From Clonostachys chloroleuca (lineage: Eukaryota; Ascomycota; Sordariomycetes; Hypocreales; Bionectriaceae): 64,000 nt of DNA. Under the pieces are notes generated by a model that saw only the letters and a list, made by a program, of their open reading frames with translations, ran no database searches and had not been told where the DNA came from. Location of the stretch: positions 1,550,001 through 1,614,000 of the forward strand of contig JBANAY010000003.1 of NCBI GenBank assembly GCA_037952775.1. The letters are read 5' to 3'. Numbering within the stretch: position 1 is the first letter of the stretch; every line of letters begins with the position of its first letter. Both the position numbers and the translations under genes were made by a program. Of the stretch, positions 55,596 to 64,000 are shown one piece after another.

Positions 55596-56453
55596 ATGCG
55601 TTGGTTCGAGGGCATTCCTATCGAGCTGCGGCTACAAGTGTACCGCCTCCTCTGCGAGTCAACGACTGTTGTCATCCACAGCAAATGCCACTGCAGGGGG
55701 AGGAACGGGAAATACAAGCCTCTGCGCGGGGCCGTCGCGTTCCTGTGCTCCTCCAAGGCCGCGCTGGCCGATTTCGGCCCTGTCTTTCGCGACGAGGCCA
55801 TCTTCATGCTGCACACGCAGGACTACAACCCGCCTGATCCTCTCTGGGTTGCCCGTGGCTTGCATTCCCGATTCTTCAATGATGTCGAGGAGCGTGAGTT
55901 GTCCGAGTTCTTCTTGCAGGGCCATATGCGTCTGTGGATAGATCATAGAGATAAGGATTTGCTGGCCCCTCGGTCCATTTTCAATGTCCCTTCCGCGCGC
56001 TTCACCGTGACAGATCCCTTGGGCCAAGCACAAACAAGCTTGAAGCAGATTCATGGTATGCTCTCCAACTAATCCTTGCATGCTTCCTCAACTCAATTTA
56101 TTTTTGTAGAAACGCAAAAGCTCTTTAGTCTGATCCAATACTGCCGTGGCCGTGTCGAGATGCTAGAGTTCTGGTGGCACCATGCCTCTTCCAAAAGAAA
56201 CGATCCAGTACGAGATTATCCCATGCTTTCCATCCATCTGACGGCGATGTCCAAAACCAGAGCATATGCTGATAGTTGTTAATCGCAGGTCGTCCCATGG
56301 CATGTGTGCGTTGATAGCAAGTCAAATTTTGTTATCAAAGGCCCAAATACGACGGGATTCCGGTCTCTACAAAACCAGTTTCTCAAACTGTTGAAGCAAT
56401 CTCTTATTAGTGGCATTACGGACAATATCAAGTTTACATTTGTTCAAATGTAG
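55596..56453 (+). CDS. Small F-box/2EXR-like protein (3 exons)
   Basis: Exons 55596-56055, 56110-56207 and 56289-56453 join in frame (phases 1 and 0) to 240 residues. Introns are 54 and 81 nt, with GTATGC/TAG and GTACGA/CAG ends. The start is ATG 55596 (MRWFEGIPIELRLQVYRLL). That N-terminal 'IP.ELR..VY..L' helix is the pattern of fungal F-box/2EXR-type proteins. The body carries 'FRDEAIFMLHTQDYN' and a hydrophobic strand FTVTDPLG, typical of the many fungal proteins of this class with no known function. Intact; nothing in the context suggests a specific role. Confidence 0.7.
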
Positions 56454-56656
56454 GCGAGATCGATCTCAAATGAGCAGCGCACTTTACTTCATTAGCACTT
56501 CTTCAATTGATATGCATCACAACTAAATCAAGACAGGTGAAAACGGGACATTTAAATGCGCGTGGATTTTATTCTGGGCTCCTATAAGTAGGAGCAACGA
56601 GCATATCCTACTTTCCGAGAGCCACGCCCCAAGTCTTCCGATCTATCCACAATCTC

Positions 56657-57475
56657 CTAGTACACGGTGGTGATTGGGGTCTTGACATAGCTCGTCAAGC
56701 TGGTGGTGCCATTCATGTTCTGATAAACGGCCTGGACAAAAGCCTGGGCAGCATACTTGGCTCCGGCAGGGCTGGTATGCGTGTGGTCCTTGGGGTAAAG
56801 AGCATTGACGGCGCTGTTGCCGAGCTTGCGGTACATGCGGCTGACCGCCTCGTGGTGGTCAACAAAGGTGACTTTGGAGTCAGCAATCGCGTTCTTGGCT
56901 GTCAACTGGTATCCCACAAAGCGGCTTGGGGCTCCGGACCAGACGCCAGTCTCCCACTGGTTGTTGGGTGTCTGGGAGCTGAGGATGACGGTGGCGCCCT
57001 TGGCTGTCATGAGCTTCGCGGCTTGGATGACGTAGAACACAAAGGTGTAAACCGTCTCGCCGGTCTTGTCGGAGATGCACGTCTCTGTGCCGGCGCCGGG
57101 GCAGTCGGAGCGGCCGTTGTCATTGCTGGTGGGACTGCCTCCGTCGTTGTGGCCGAACTCGATGACGACGATATCGCCAGATTTGACTAGGTCGGCGACG
57201 GCCTGGAATCGGCCCTCGTTCCAGTAGGAGCGGGCAGAGCGTCCGCCGATGGCTTTGTTGACGGTGGAAACCGTCAGGAGGTCACCGATGTAGCTGCCCC
57301 AGCCGTCGGTGGCTCCGTCGTTGGCGCCTTTGGCGGCCATCGTGCTGTCGCCGCAGAAGTAGACAGTGGGTGCTCGGGTCACCAGGTTGACATTGTCATT
57401 GTCGGAAGCAGGGGCGGCTGAAACTTGGATTGCGCCGAGGGCCAAGGCGGCGAGGGATGCAACTGTGAACTTCAT
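56657..57475 (-). CDS. Rhamnogalacturonan acetylesterase (CE12, SGNH hydrolase)
   Basis: A 272-residue secreted protein. The start is ATG 57475 (MKFTVASLAALALGAIQVSAAP, a signal peptide); the frame is open 27 codons upstream but lacks an ATG. SGNH blocks are complete: FCGDSTMAAKG (Ser about 42), a Gly block (NKAIGGRSARSYW), FGHNDGG (Asn block) and YPKDHTHTSPAG (Asp/His, about 227-236). Length and motif spellings match fungal rhamnogalacturonan acetylesterases, which remove acetyl groups from pectin side regions so lyases and hydrolases can act. Extracellular plant-cell-wall degradation is implied, so the organism meets plant material. Single exon, intact. Confidence 0.94.
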   Translation of the reverse strand: MKFTVASLAALALGAIQVSAAPASDNDNVNLVTRAPTVYFCGDSTMAAKGANDGATDGWGSYIGDLLTVSTVNKAIGGRSARSYWNEGRFQAVADLVKSGDIVVIEFGHNDGGSPTSNDNGRSDCPGAGTETCISDKTGETVYTFVFYVIQAAKLMTAKGATVILSSQTPNNQWETGVWSGAPSRFVGYQLTAKNAIADSKVTFVDHHEAVSRMYRKLGNSAVNALYPKDHTHTSPAGAKYAAQAFVQAVYQNMNGTTSLTSYVKTPITTVY

Positions 57476-60320
57476 GACGGGTAGCGTGGATTTGAGACTG
57501 AGAATGCTCCGGACTTCAGACGATGCAGATCTGACGTTTAAGAGACCGCCAAACACAGGGATATCCGATGTTCTTAACTACCTCTCTGAGTGTAGTCCAC
57601 GGAGCTTAAGCCACGGGGCGTGCTATAAATGAAAGGCATTATACACCCTTTCGGCAATGAGCAGTTGGCTCCGTCTGGCAGGTCGCCTGATAATGGCCGT
57701 CTGTTCCGGCTTTCGTGCCGTCCCATGGGCCCTACCGCTGTATTTTCCACCAGTGAGTTGAACGAAGTAAATTCCCAGGCTTCTGGTTTGTTTCACCGCG
57801 GTAATGAGTGCCGAGATGAACACATTCGGCTGGTCAGGGCCCAGAGTGTCATCTTATGCCCCACTGCCTCATTCTCTTTCGGCGTTGCTGCCTCCGAGGC
57901 CGTATTCCGCTACTTGAGAAATACACTGTTAGTACGTAAGGATATATAGAGCTTCTGGAATACAGCCGCGGCTTTCCTTCATGCCGTCTTGCCTGCTTTA
58001 GGTTGGGATCAACCGGGTGATGCCCGTTATATGCAAATCTGGCCAAGGTTGCTTGGCAATTTAATCCGATTCGATCGCATTTACCAACCAACCCCGCATT
58101 TGCCAACAAGATCTCTTCATTTTTTATGTTGTTTTCTATTGGTTCCTACTTCTATCGAATATTTGTCCCTCGAGCGTTCTCTGAATGTGCCAAGGCGTAG
58201 CCATGGGTAACTAAGGGGAAATTGTTCATTGTCATTTCATTCGCAAAACATATTGTAGTGGTGTTTCAAAAAGATAAAACTGCGCCTTAGTTACTCTTCA
58301 TACCGGGCTTTGAAGCCGTTCTTCTGTGTATCCCATGCCGCTAAGCGTTTGGATTTATGAGCCCATGAAGTTTCTGAAGATAGATAACAGGCTTCATGCA
58401 ACTTTGAAAGGGAACGAATCGCTATATTGTGTATTAATTAAAGATGTGCTGAACTGGGTGCCTCCATATTAGCCAATTTCCTGACACATATATTATTGTT
58501 TGACCTGCGTCCAGATAACCAGATGCCAAGGCAAAGGCTATTGTTTTGGTTTGTGCCAAATCTCCCCCAAAAAAGACCGTTTTCGAGAAAGCTTTCATGT
58601 ATCGTGAAATACTCCAGAAATAATTTTCAAAGCCCCACGGGATCAGAGGTTGCCAAGAGTCTCAAGGCAAGTGAAGGGCCCCCTAGGTGGTATCATTTTC
58701 CATGACCAAAACAAGGTTGTATAACTGACAGCATGGGCAGGAATTTATATTCTCCTTTCGCCAAATTACCTAGACCCTTTATATGTTTTGTCACGCCTAG
58801 GCTGTGTGTTCCATGCCTAAAAAGTAGTGTCAGTTGGTTACTCGAAGACGTATTAGCTGAGCCGGCAACTATGATTCTATTGTATGATATGAAACTCGTT
58901 GATCCAAGATTATGGTCTACCTTGATGGGTCCTAATGGCAGCACCCATCAGTCCTACATACCACATTTATATTTATTTCATCCCTTGACACTGGAATTAT
59001 TCGCTTGAGATAAAGTCGGTGATAATTCTGCAAAATGAAATTTTTCATCAATCCAGATGCGGTTCAGCTAAACTAATCGCAATGCTCGATACACTAAAAT
59101 GATGGTGAATAATTGATCACGAATAAGAATATCTCTATATAATGCCCAACAAACTAATTTAGTATAGACTAATCAGCAACCCACCTACATTCTTATTATA
59201 GTTTCACTCGTAAGCCAGCTTTGCAGAGGTTTGTCCTGATGATGCATGGGAATAAGCGTGATATCGTCATTTTGATCATCATTGCCTGATAAGGCATCGA
59301 AATCGCACATGTCCTCATGCCATGTATTTTCCGTGAACGCCTTTTGTTTCATTGAGATGAGGCATCCACAAGAATCGTACTAATAGACCTTCATTCAAGT
59401 CCATAATGAAGCCTTGATGAGGGAACGAAACGAGCCATTGAACTGAACGCCTTGAAGAAAGAAAACCCACTAAGTTGCATCACAGGGAGGGACCTTTTGT
59501 CCACGGCGGAAAGACCCGTGCCATGGACTGAGAACGGGCTGTCCGCGGGAGGAGAAAAGCCCGATCAAAGGTTCACAAACGTTCCAAAGGGTCCTCTTTT
59601 AGGTATGTCCGTCTTACTGCTTAATGCAACCACCTCACATTCTGACTTGTGGCTGCTTATTGTGGGACATGCACAACCACCCATCCCGCATGAAATCAGC
59701 GAAAAGCGTGGCACAAGGACCCTGGCAGGTTTACAAAGTTCCTAAAAGTTCTTAAGCCTATTTATGTAGACCCCTGGCCTGGAAGGGATGACGTCTTACC
59801 TTCAACCACTTGTTGACAGCGCCAAAGTTCCAAAAGTGCAGAATGCAACGGTGATTTGCGGCACGGTTCTCTCTGCAGGAGATAGGAGAATTTCGAGATC
59901 TTTTGCAATCGGCGGCCAAAACTCAAAAGTTCCTGGAAGTTTACAATCATGAGCGAGTGGTGTTGGCTGCTGGGCGTTGGACCGGAAAAGAGGTTGATCT
60001 TGCGAATTCAAAACGTTCTCAAAAGTTCGAAGCTCAAAAGTTCGAAGTTGGTGTGGGACTAGCTCTGCCTCGAGAGATTTCTGCGTATAAATTGATAGCA
60101 GTTTGATGGATGATGAAGCCTAAATCTAGCTCCAGCCTTCTGTTGGTAGCCTGGGCTCACTACAGCTGTTTTAATTCAAGCACCACCAAATTCAAGCCTC
60201 CGCAACTCATGTGATTACATATTGAGAAGACGCGATTTTCTATGGCTTGACTAAAGATCTACTATAATTCCGACCACAGTCTAGGGTACTAATCTTTCGA
60301 ATAAATTTACCACCTTTAAG
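57476..60320. other. Intergenic, no supported gene; repeated AAAGTTC words
   Basis: 2.8 kb without a recognisable gene. 58.4-59.2 kb is AT-rich. Between about 59733 and 60050 the word (A)AAAGTTC occurs about seven times, three of them close together at 60014-60048. Confidence 0.4.
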
Positions 60321-60702
60321 ATGGGCCTCGGCGAAAGCTCTCCTCCGCACGCTGGCCATGAATCACGGATGTTTGTTGCAGTTCCTCGACACTGGGGCAA
60401 CAGGGACTACAAGCCCGAACGAGGTGCCGAAAAAGACGGCGATATGATGCAGCGTTGGTTCGAAGAGCCGGCCACTGATACCCCCTTTAATACAATTGCC
60501 ATGGTAGCAGTGGCTCAAATTGAGACGCCAATGGCTCCTGACGACGCTACCTCCAGTGAGTTGATACGAACAGTTTGTACTTGTGTTCCTCCGTGTGGCC
60601 TTGACTCATAGAGAAATCCTAGAGCAAAAATTCTGATTGTCATATATTCCGTTAGCCAACATCTACTATAATCATACTGCAGCGGGAGAAGGGCACTTGT
60701 AG
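60321..60702 (+). CDS. Possible small two-exon protein, unknown
   Basis: Exon 60321-60555 and exon 60656-60702 join through a 100-nt intron (GTGAGT...GTTAG) to 93 residues. ATG 60321 begins MGLGESSPPHAGHESRMFV; the middle has WGNRDYKPERGAEKDGDMM. The final exon reads NIYYNHTAAGEGHL. No signal peptide and no family recognised. If unspliced, the frame stops at 60611. Could be a chance frame. Confidence 0.35.
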
Positions 60703-61360
60703 GCCTGTGTGGTAATAGATGTTTCTGCGGAGCCCAGAACTACCCACGGCTCGAAAGCTCATGGACCATTGGTGGGTTGGATAAATGAGCCATAGAGAGT
60801 CAACGAGAGGATATCTGGTCTAGGGGATCTTAGATTGGGTTTACTCTATCTAGGATTGAATTTCATGAGAGTCTCCAAGAAGTCTGACAAATCTTGGTCT
60901 TGATAGTCAATTGGAAGTTATTCGGACGTATAAGTTCGCTTAAGCGAGCTCGAAGCATAGGGGGTCTTCAGTATTCAGTTGATTATAGCAGATAGACATA
61001 CTTCGTGGAGCTCTTCCGAACATGGAAATGGTATAATTCTATCATTAGGATTTAACTTGCTGAACATATACAGTAACAAAATCTTTTCACATTATCGGTT
61101 TATTTTGGGCCAATTCTTTTGCACAGAGACATGCTGAAATCATTGATATTATCATGAGTCGTAGGACTTGGAGGAAACAAGATTGTTGGAGCAATCAAGA
61201 TGCTGGTACGCATGAGTCTTGCCATTGATTCTTGCAACGTCACCATACATGGCTATTGGGGAGATAATCAGTCGTAGTTGTTATGCACCAGGACAAAGGC
61301 GATGTCTCTGAAATATATTTCAATTCCACCTCTATCCGCCGTACCGACATAATCAAGCAG
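60703..61360. other. Intergenic, no gene seen
   Basis: Presumably contains the 3' UTR of the minus-strand Zn2Cys6 gene; nothing else noted. Confidence 0.4.
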
Positions 61361-62542
61361 TTAAAACAAAGGGGCCTCAGGATCATCGAATTCTGTGGCT
61401 ATAATAATACCTCTGCATGCAATTAACAGGAGTCTTTCTAAAGGGCATAGCTTCCACGGCGCGGTTGGCCATGTCTCCGTAAACACCTCATAAGTCATTA
61501 TGCCCTGTGGTTCTGACTGGTTGTGGTAGTCAGTTTCCGAGTTCCAGCAAGTAGGTGCCTTCGACAGCGGCAGCTTAGCTATCGTGTGAATCTCGGTGCA
61601 AATTCCATGACGGAAAATAGAATTGACTCCGTAGACCATATAGACAATCACCGCCGTGCGACGGATGCATTCTGCCAAGATCCATGAATCCCACCCCTCG
61701 GACTCATCAAGCTCGGCTCGAGAGCGTGTAAGAAGCTTCAGGGCCAATCCCAGGATGATAACTTGCTGCTGCTCAGCTAGAACTCGATGTTCGAGGCCAC
61801 CATGGAACAGCCGCATCATTTGGTACAGAAGTAACGCCTGGAGTCGAGCAAGCTCATTGAATAACACCGCGTCTCCCTCGGGGTTGCTCAGAATTTCAAC
61901 GACCTCTGCATCCATGATTCTGAAAAATGTTGCGCGATTGCTATCATTGATAAGACTGCAAGACGAACACATTCCGAAAGCTGCCCTAATTGGCTGTGGC
62001 ATTGACTTTTGATACAGCTGCGGATGGATGAATAAAGTCTGCGCTTGCTGAGCAAACTCATATGGGTAGGTTTTTAGTTGGCTCAACACCCATTGCCAGC
62101 TCTCATTGCTTCCTTCTATGGGCTGCACCTCACCGAGGGGCCCGACCAGATGAAGGTCCAGCTGAGCTGATGACATACCCAGCAGAATAGATTGGCCCGG
62201 GGATTGTGAGGCCCTTGGACCAGAGAATGTCTCGTGCTGGTTGGAATGAAAAGCAGAGGCTCTGCCATCTTCGAAAGGCTGAGGAATCGTGTTACTCATC
62301 ATGTCCAGGAACGTTGTAAATGATATATCAGAGGCTGCAGGTGAACAGCCAGCGGTAATGAAGTCGTCAGGCCATGTTGATAAGTCTGAGGTTGCCGTTG
62401 CATCGGATGGCTTGATGCTCGATGCATACGCGTAACGGCAGTTCTTCTTCGTTCGACGGCACGTTCCACAAGCGGGACGGCCATAATCACATTTCCGACG
62501 GCTTTTGAAGCAGGCATCACAAGACTTCCGTCGTAACGACAT
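61361..62542 (-). CDS. Zn2Cys6 transcription factor
   Basis: A 393-residue intact exon from ATG 62542 (MSLRRKSCDACFKSRRKC). The binuclear zinc cluster is complete within the first 36 residues: C-x2-C-x6-C-x6-C-x2-C-x6-C (CDACFKSRRKCDYGRPACGTCRRTKKNC, split across residues 8-35), followed by basic YAYASS. The rest has LXXLL-like helices (LARLQALLLYQMMRLFHGG, LGLALKLLTRSRAELDE) typical of fungal regulators that lack an obvious fungal_trans domain. Family role: sequence-specific DNA binding in the nucleus, often controlling neighbouring genes. It is divergent from the secreted cysteine-rich gene with a 296-bp shared promoter, so co-regulation is plausible. Confidence 0.88.
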   Translation of the reverse strand: MSLRRKSCDACFKSRRKCDYGRPACGTCRRTKKNCRYAYASSIKPSDATATSDLSTWPDDFITAGCSPAASDISFTTFLDMMSNTIPQPFEDGRASAFHSNQHETFSGPRASQSPGQSILLGMSSAQLDLHLVGPLGEVQPIEGSNESWQWVLSQLKTYPYEFAQQAQTLFIHPQLYQKSMPQPIRAAFGMCSSCSLINDSNRATFFRIMDAEVVEILSNPEGDAVLFNELARLQALLLYQMMRLFHGGLEHRVLAEQQQVIILGLALKLLTRSRAELDESEGWDSWILAECIRRTAVIVYMVYGVNSIFRHGICTEIHTIAKLPLSKAPTCWNSETDYHNQSEPQGIMTYEVFTETWPTAPWKLCPLERLLLIACRGIIIATEFDDPEAPLF

Positions 62543-62838
62543 GACTATAGACTTTCAAAGAGCCAGCTGAACGCGTCGCGTAGAGTCATCCCTATGGTCA
62601 GGCGTTCGGCGATAGGTTTGTAATCTTACTCCCGGTAAGAGCGTGAGTGAAGAACAAGTTGCCAGCATGCTTACTACACCCATGAATAATGATGATATGA
62701 TGAGACCCAGAGGTCCACCCACCATAATTGGCTGAGCAACCCAACCGTTGAAACGGCTTACCCCACCCCAATTTTGCCGTCAGCTATCTATGTGCCACTA
62801 AAGTAACGTTTTCATCCATTACAATAGTACAAACCATC
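62543..62838. promoter_or_regulatory. Shared divergent promoter
   Basis: 296 bp between the start codons of the Zn2Cys6 gene and the cysteine-rich gene. Contains inverted/direct CGG-type triplets only weakly (for example CCCGG at about 62630). Confidence 0.45.
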
Positions 62839-63606
62839 ATGAAGCTGGGACCGCTTTATGTTTTACTCTTTGGTATAGGCCCCGCTGCCTGTTCCTTTAG
62901 TCTCGATGTTGTCGGAGGTCAGAGCAGCCTCTCGCCGACAACCTCAGACGCTTGCCGGTCCGCTTTTCTTGCACCCATTGATTGCGAGGAGACACTCCTC
63001 CAGCTAGCCTCGTCTGGACTGTTCATGTTCAGCGAGCGGGATCCCCTGGAGCTCACATGCACAGACACCTGCAAGGCGGCGCTCGATAAGTATGTGCATA
63101 ACGTCAAAGGCGCCTGCACAGCCCCTGGAGATCGAGCGCTGCTCAAGGATAAGGCGGTGGGTGTTCCTCAACCGCCAGTTGAGGTAGTGGGCGAGATATT
63201 TCGGTATATCTTTGCGTGGGGATGTGCGAAAGATGAGTACGTTTTGGTGGCTTCCCGACTTTTCCACTTCCCTGTTGTAAGAAAGTGCATTAATGTTCAT
63301 GAGGACAATAGCAAGAAATGGTGTTATAAAAGGTATGGGTATGGACACCCGTACTACGCCAAATCGGATTTTCCTTGCACGGCAGTATGTCCAATCAAGG
63401 CTATGGAAGCGGCCCATGAATATCCAGGCTCGGATTTTCTGTTCAAGACGCACAAGCTCAGCATGCAGTCACCTTGGTGGAGAAATCTGTACGCTGATGG
63501 GTGGAAGACAGTGCTCAAGTGTCGTGGCGAGGGGCTGTCATCAACCGACGACAGCAGAGCACAGGTTGCCATAGGCAGCTCGTCGGTTGATACGCGCAGG
63601 TCTTAA
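62839..63606 (+). CDS. Secreted cysteine-rich protein (LysM-protein-like N-terminal region)
   Basis: A 255-codon frame from ATG 62839 with a signal peptide (MKLGPLYVLLFGIGPAACS). About twelve cysteines follow, with 'TSDACRSAFLAPIDCEETLL' and 'CTDTCKAALDKYVHNVKGAC', a spacing often seen in the cysteine-rich part of fungal LysM-type secreted proteins. No LysM repeat itself is visible. A 45-nt in-frame intron is likely (GTACGT at about 63238 to GTAAG at about 63282), which would give CAKDEKCINVHED and 240 residues. The later part has 'KKWCYKRYGYG', 'FPCTAVCPIKAM' and a Ser-rich end. Function unknown; extracellular location inferred. Divergent from a Zn2Cys6 regulator. Confidence 0.6.
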   Translation: MKLGPLYVLLFGIGPAACSFSLDVVGGQSSLSPTTSDACRSAFLAPIDCEETLLQLASSGLFMFSERDPLELTCTDTCKAALDKYVHNVKGACTAPGDRALLKDKAVGVPQPPVEVVGEIFRYIFAWGCAKDEYVLVASRLFHFPVVRKCINVHEDNSKKWCYKRYGYGHPYYAKSDFPCTAVCPIKAMEAAHEYPGSDFLFKTHKLSMQSPWWRNLYADGWKTVLKCRGEGLSSTDDSRAQVAIGSSSVDTRRS

Positions 63607-64000
63607 TGGAAAGTTTCTCACCCCATCAACAAAGCGATAACTGGTCGCGCCAAGCCCACACATGTGAGAGGCTAAGAGTGAGCGTTCAGCAACCAAGTAT
63701 TCCCAGTTTCTCCAGCACCGGATAGAGGGCGAGTACAAGGGCCAGTGAACATCATCGGGCGATGAACCATCAATGTTTATCTTCTTTAAGCGGTGAATAC
63801 TAACAATAGTGAAAAGAACATCGATGATTCTAATAACTTTGATCAACCACCTTAACGTATACCAAGATCAGCCATACCATACTCCTCCTCATCCCTCTAT
63901 AGTATAACCATGCAGTAGAAAGACTAGATGGCTATTTTCAATTCATATTCTGACAACCTTACTCATACACCACTTAGACCTACAACTCCATGCGCTAGGA
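63607..64000. other. Intergenic to window end
   Basis: No gene seen. Confidence 0.4.

Noticed and set aside
1..64000. CRISPR array, rRNA genes, intact LTR retrotransposon
   Set aside because: No regularly spaced repeats, no rRNA-like sequence and no paired LTRs or reverse-transcriptase motifs were seen.

Overview
The window looks like an accessory, gene-poor stretch of a filamentous ascomycete (Pezizomycotina) chromosome. The evidence is short GT-AG introns of about 45-100 bp, Zn2Cys6 regulators, HET and NACHT-type NLR genes, a CE12 pectin esterase, a GPI-anchored purple acid phosphatase, and a tRNA-Glu carrying a 15-nt intron. No species can be named from the sequence alone.

Layout. 0-4.1 kb holds relics: a broken fungal-specific transcription factor and, on the minus strand, a decayed helicase-like gene whose relative sits at 10.1-10.8 kb. 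6.8-8.5 kb is an intact purple acid phosphatase. 15.2-16.0 kb is an intact O-methyltransferase, followed by a three-exon multi-spanning membrane protein (16.2-17.5 kb). 20.1-25.7 kb is a graveyard: a Pth11-like fragment, an allantoate-permease-like MFS gene with two nonsense codons, and an FAD monooxygenase with a nonsense codon and frameshifts. 26.2-29.9 kb is a large intact HET-NACHT-HEAT NLR.

30.6-35.9 kb holds a divergent pair of paralogous genes, each encoding three CxxC...CxxC zinc-ribbon-like modules. They share an intron position, and both have an intron just upstream of the start codon. I do not recognise the family with certainty, and it is the best candidate here for something undescribed. 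38.0-39.4 kb is an F-box protein. A 218-bp MITE with about 55-bp terminal inverted repeats lies at 41.4 kb, beside an intact five-exon fructosamine-kinase-family gene and a 73-bp tandem repeat. 44.6-45.1 kb is a cytidine-deaminase-like gene. 45.6-50.35 kb is a second NLR (alpha/beta hydrolase-NACHT-WD40).

Beyond it, a flavin monooxygenase relic runs into a truncated Zn2Cys6 regulator at what looks like a deletion junction (about 51.5 kb). An intact SDR (53.6 kb), the tRNA (55.1 kb), a three-exon F-box/2EXR-like gene, and a rhamnogalacturonan acetylesterase (56.7-57.5 kb) follow. The window ends with a Zn2Cys6 regulator divergent from a secreted cysteine-rich protein (61.4-63.6 kb).

How the genes relate. 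The MFS, FAD monooxygenase, FMO, Zn2Cys6 regulator and SDR are the usual parts of a secondary-metabolite locus, but most are broken, so at best a dead cluster remains. The two NLRs belong to families used in fungal self/non-self recognition; whether they work together cannot be told from sequence. Exon boundaries were found by eye from GT-AG sites and reading frame.
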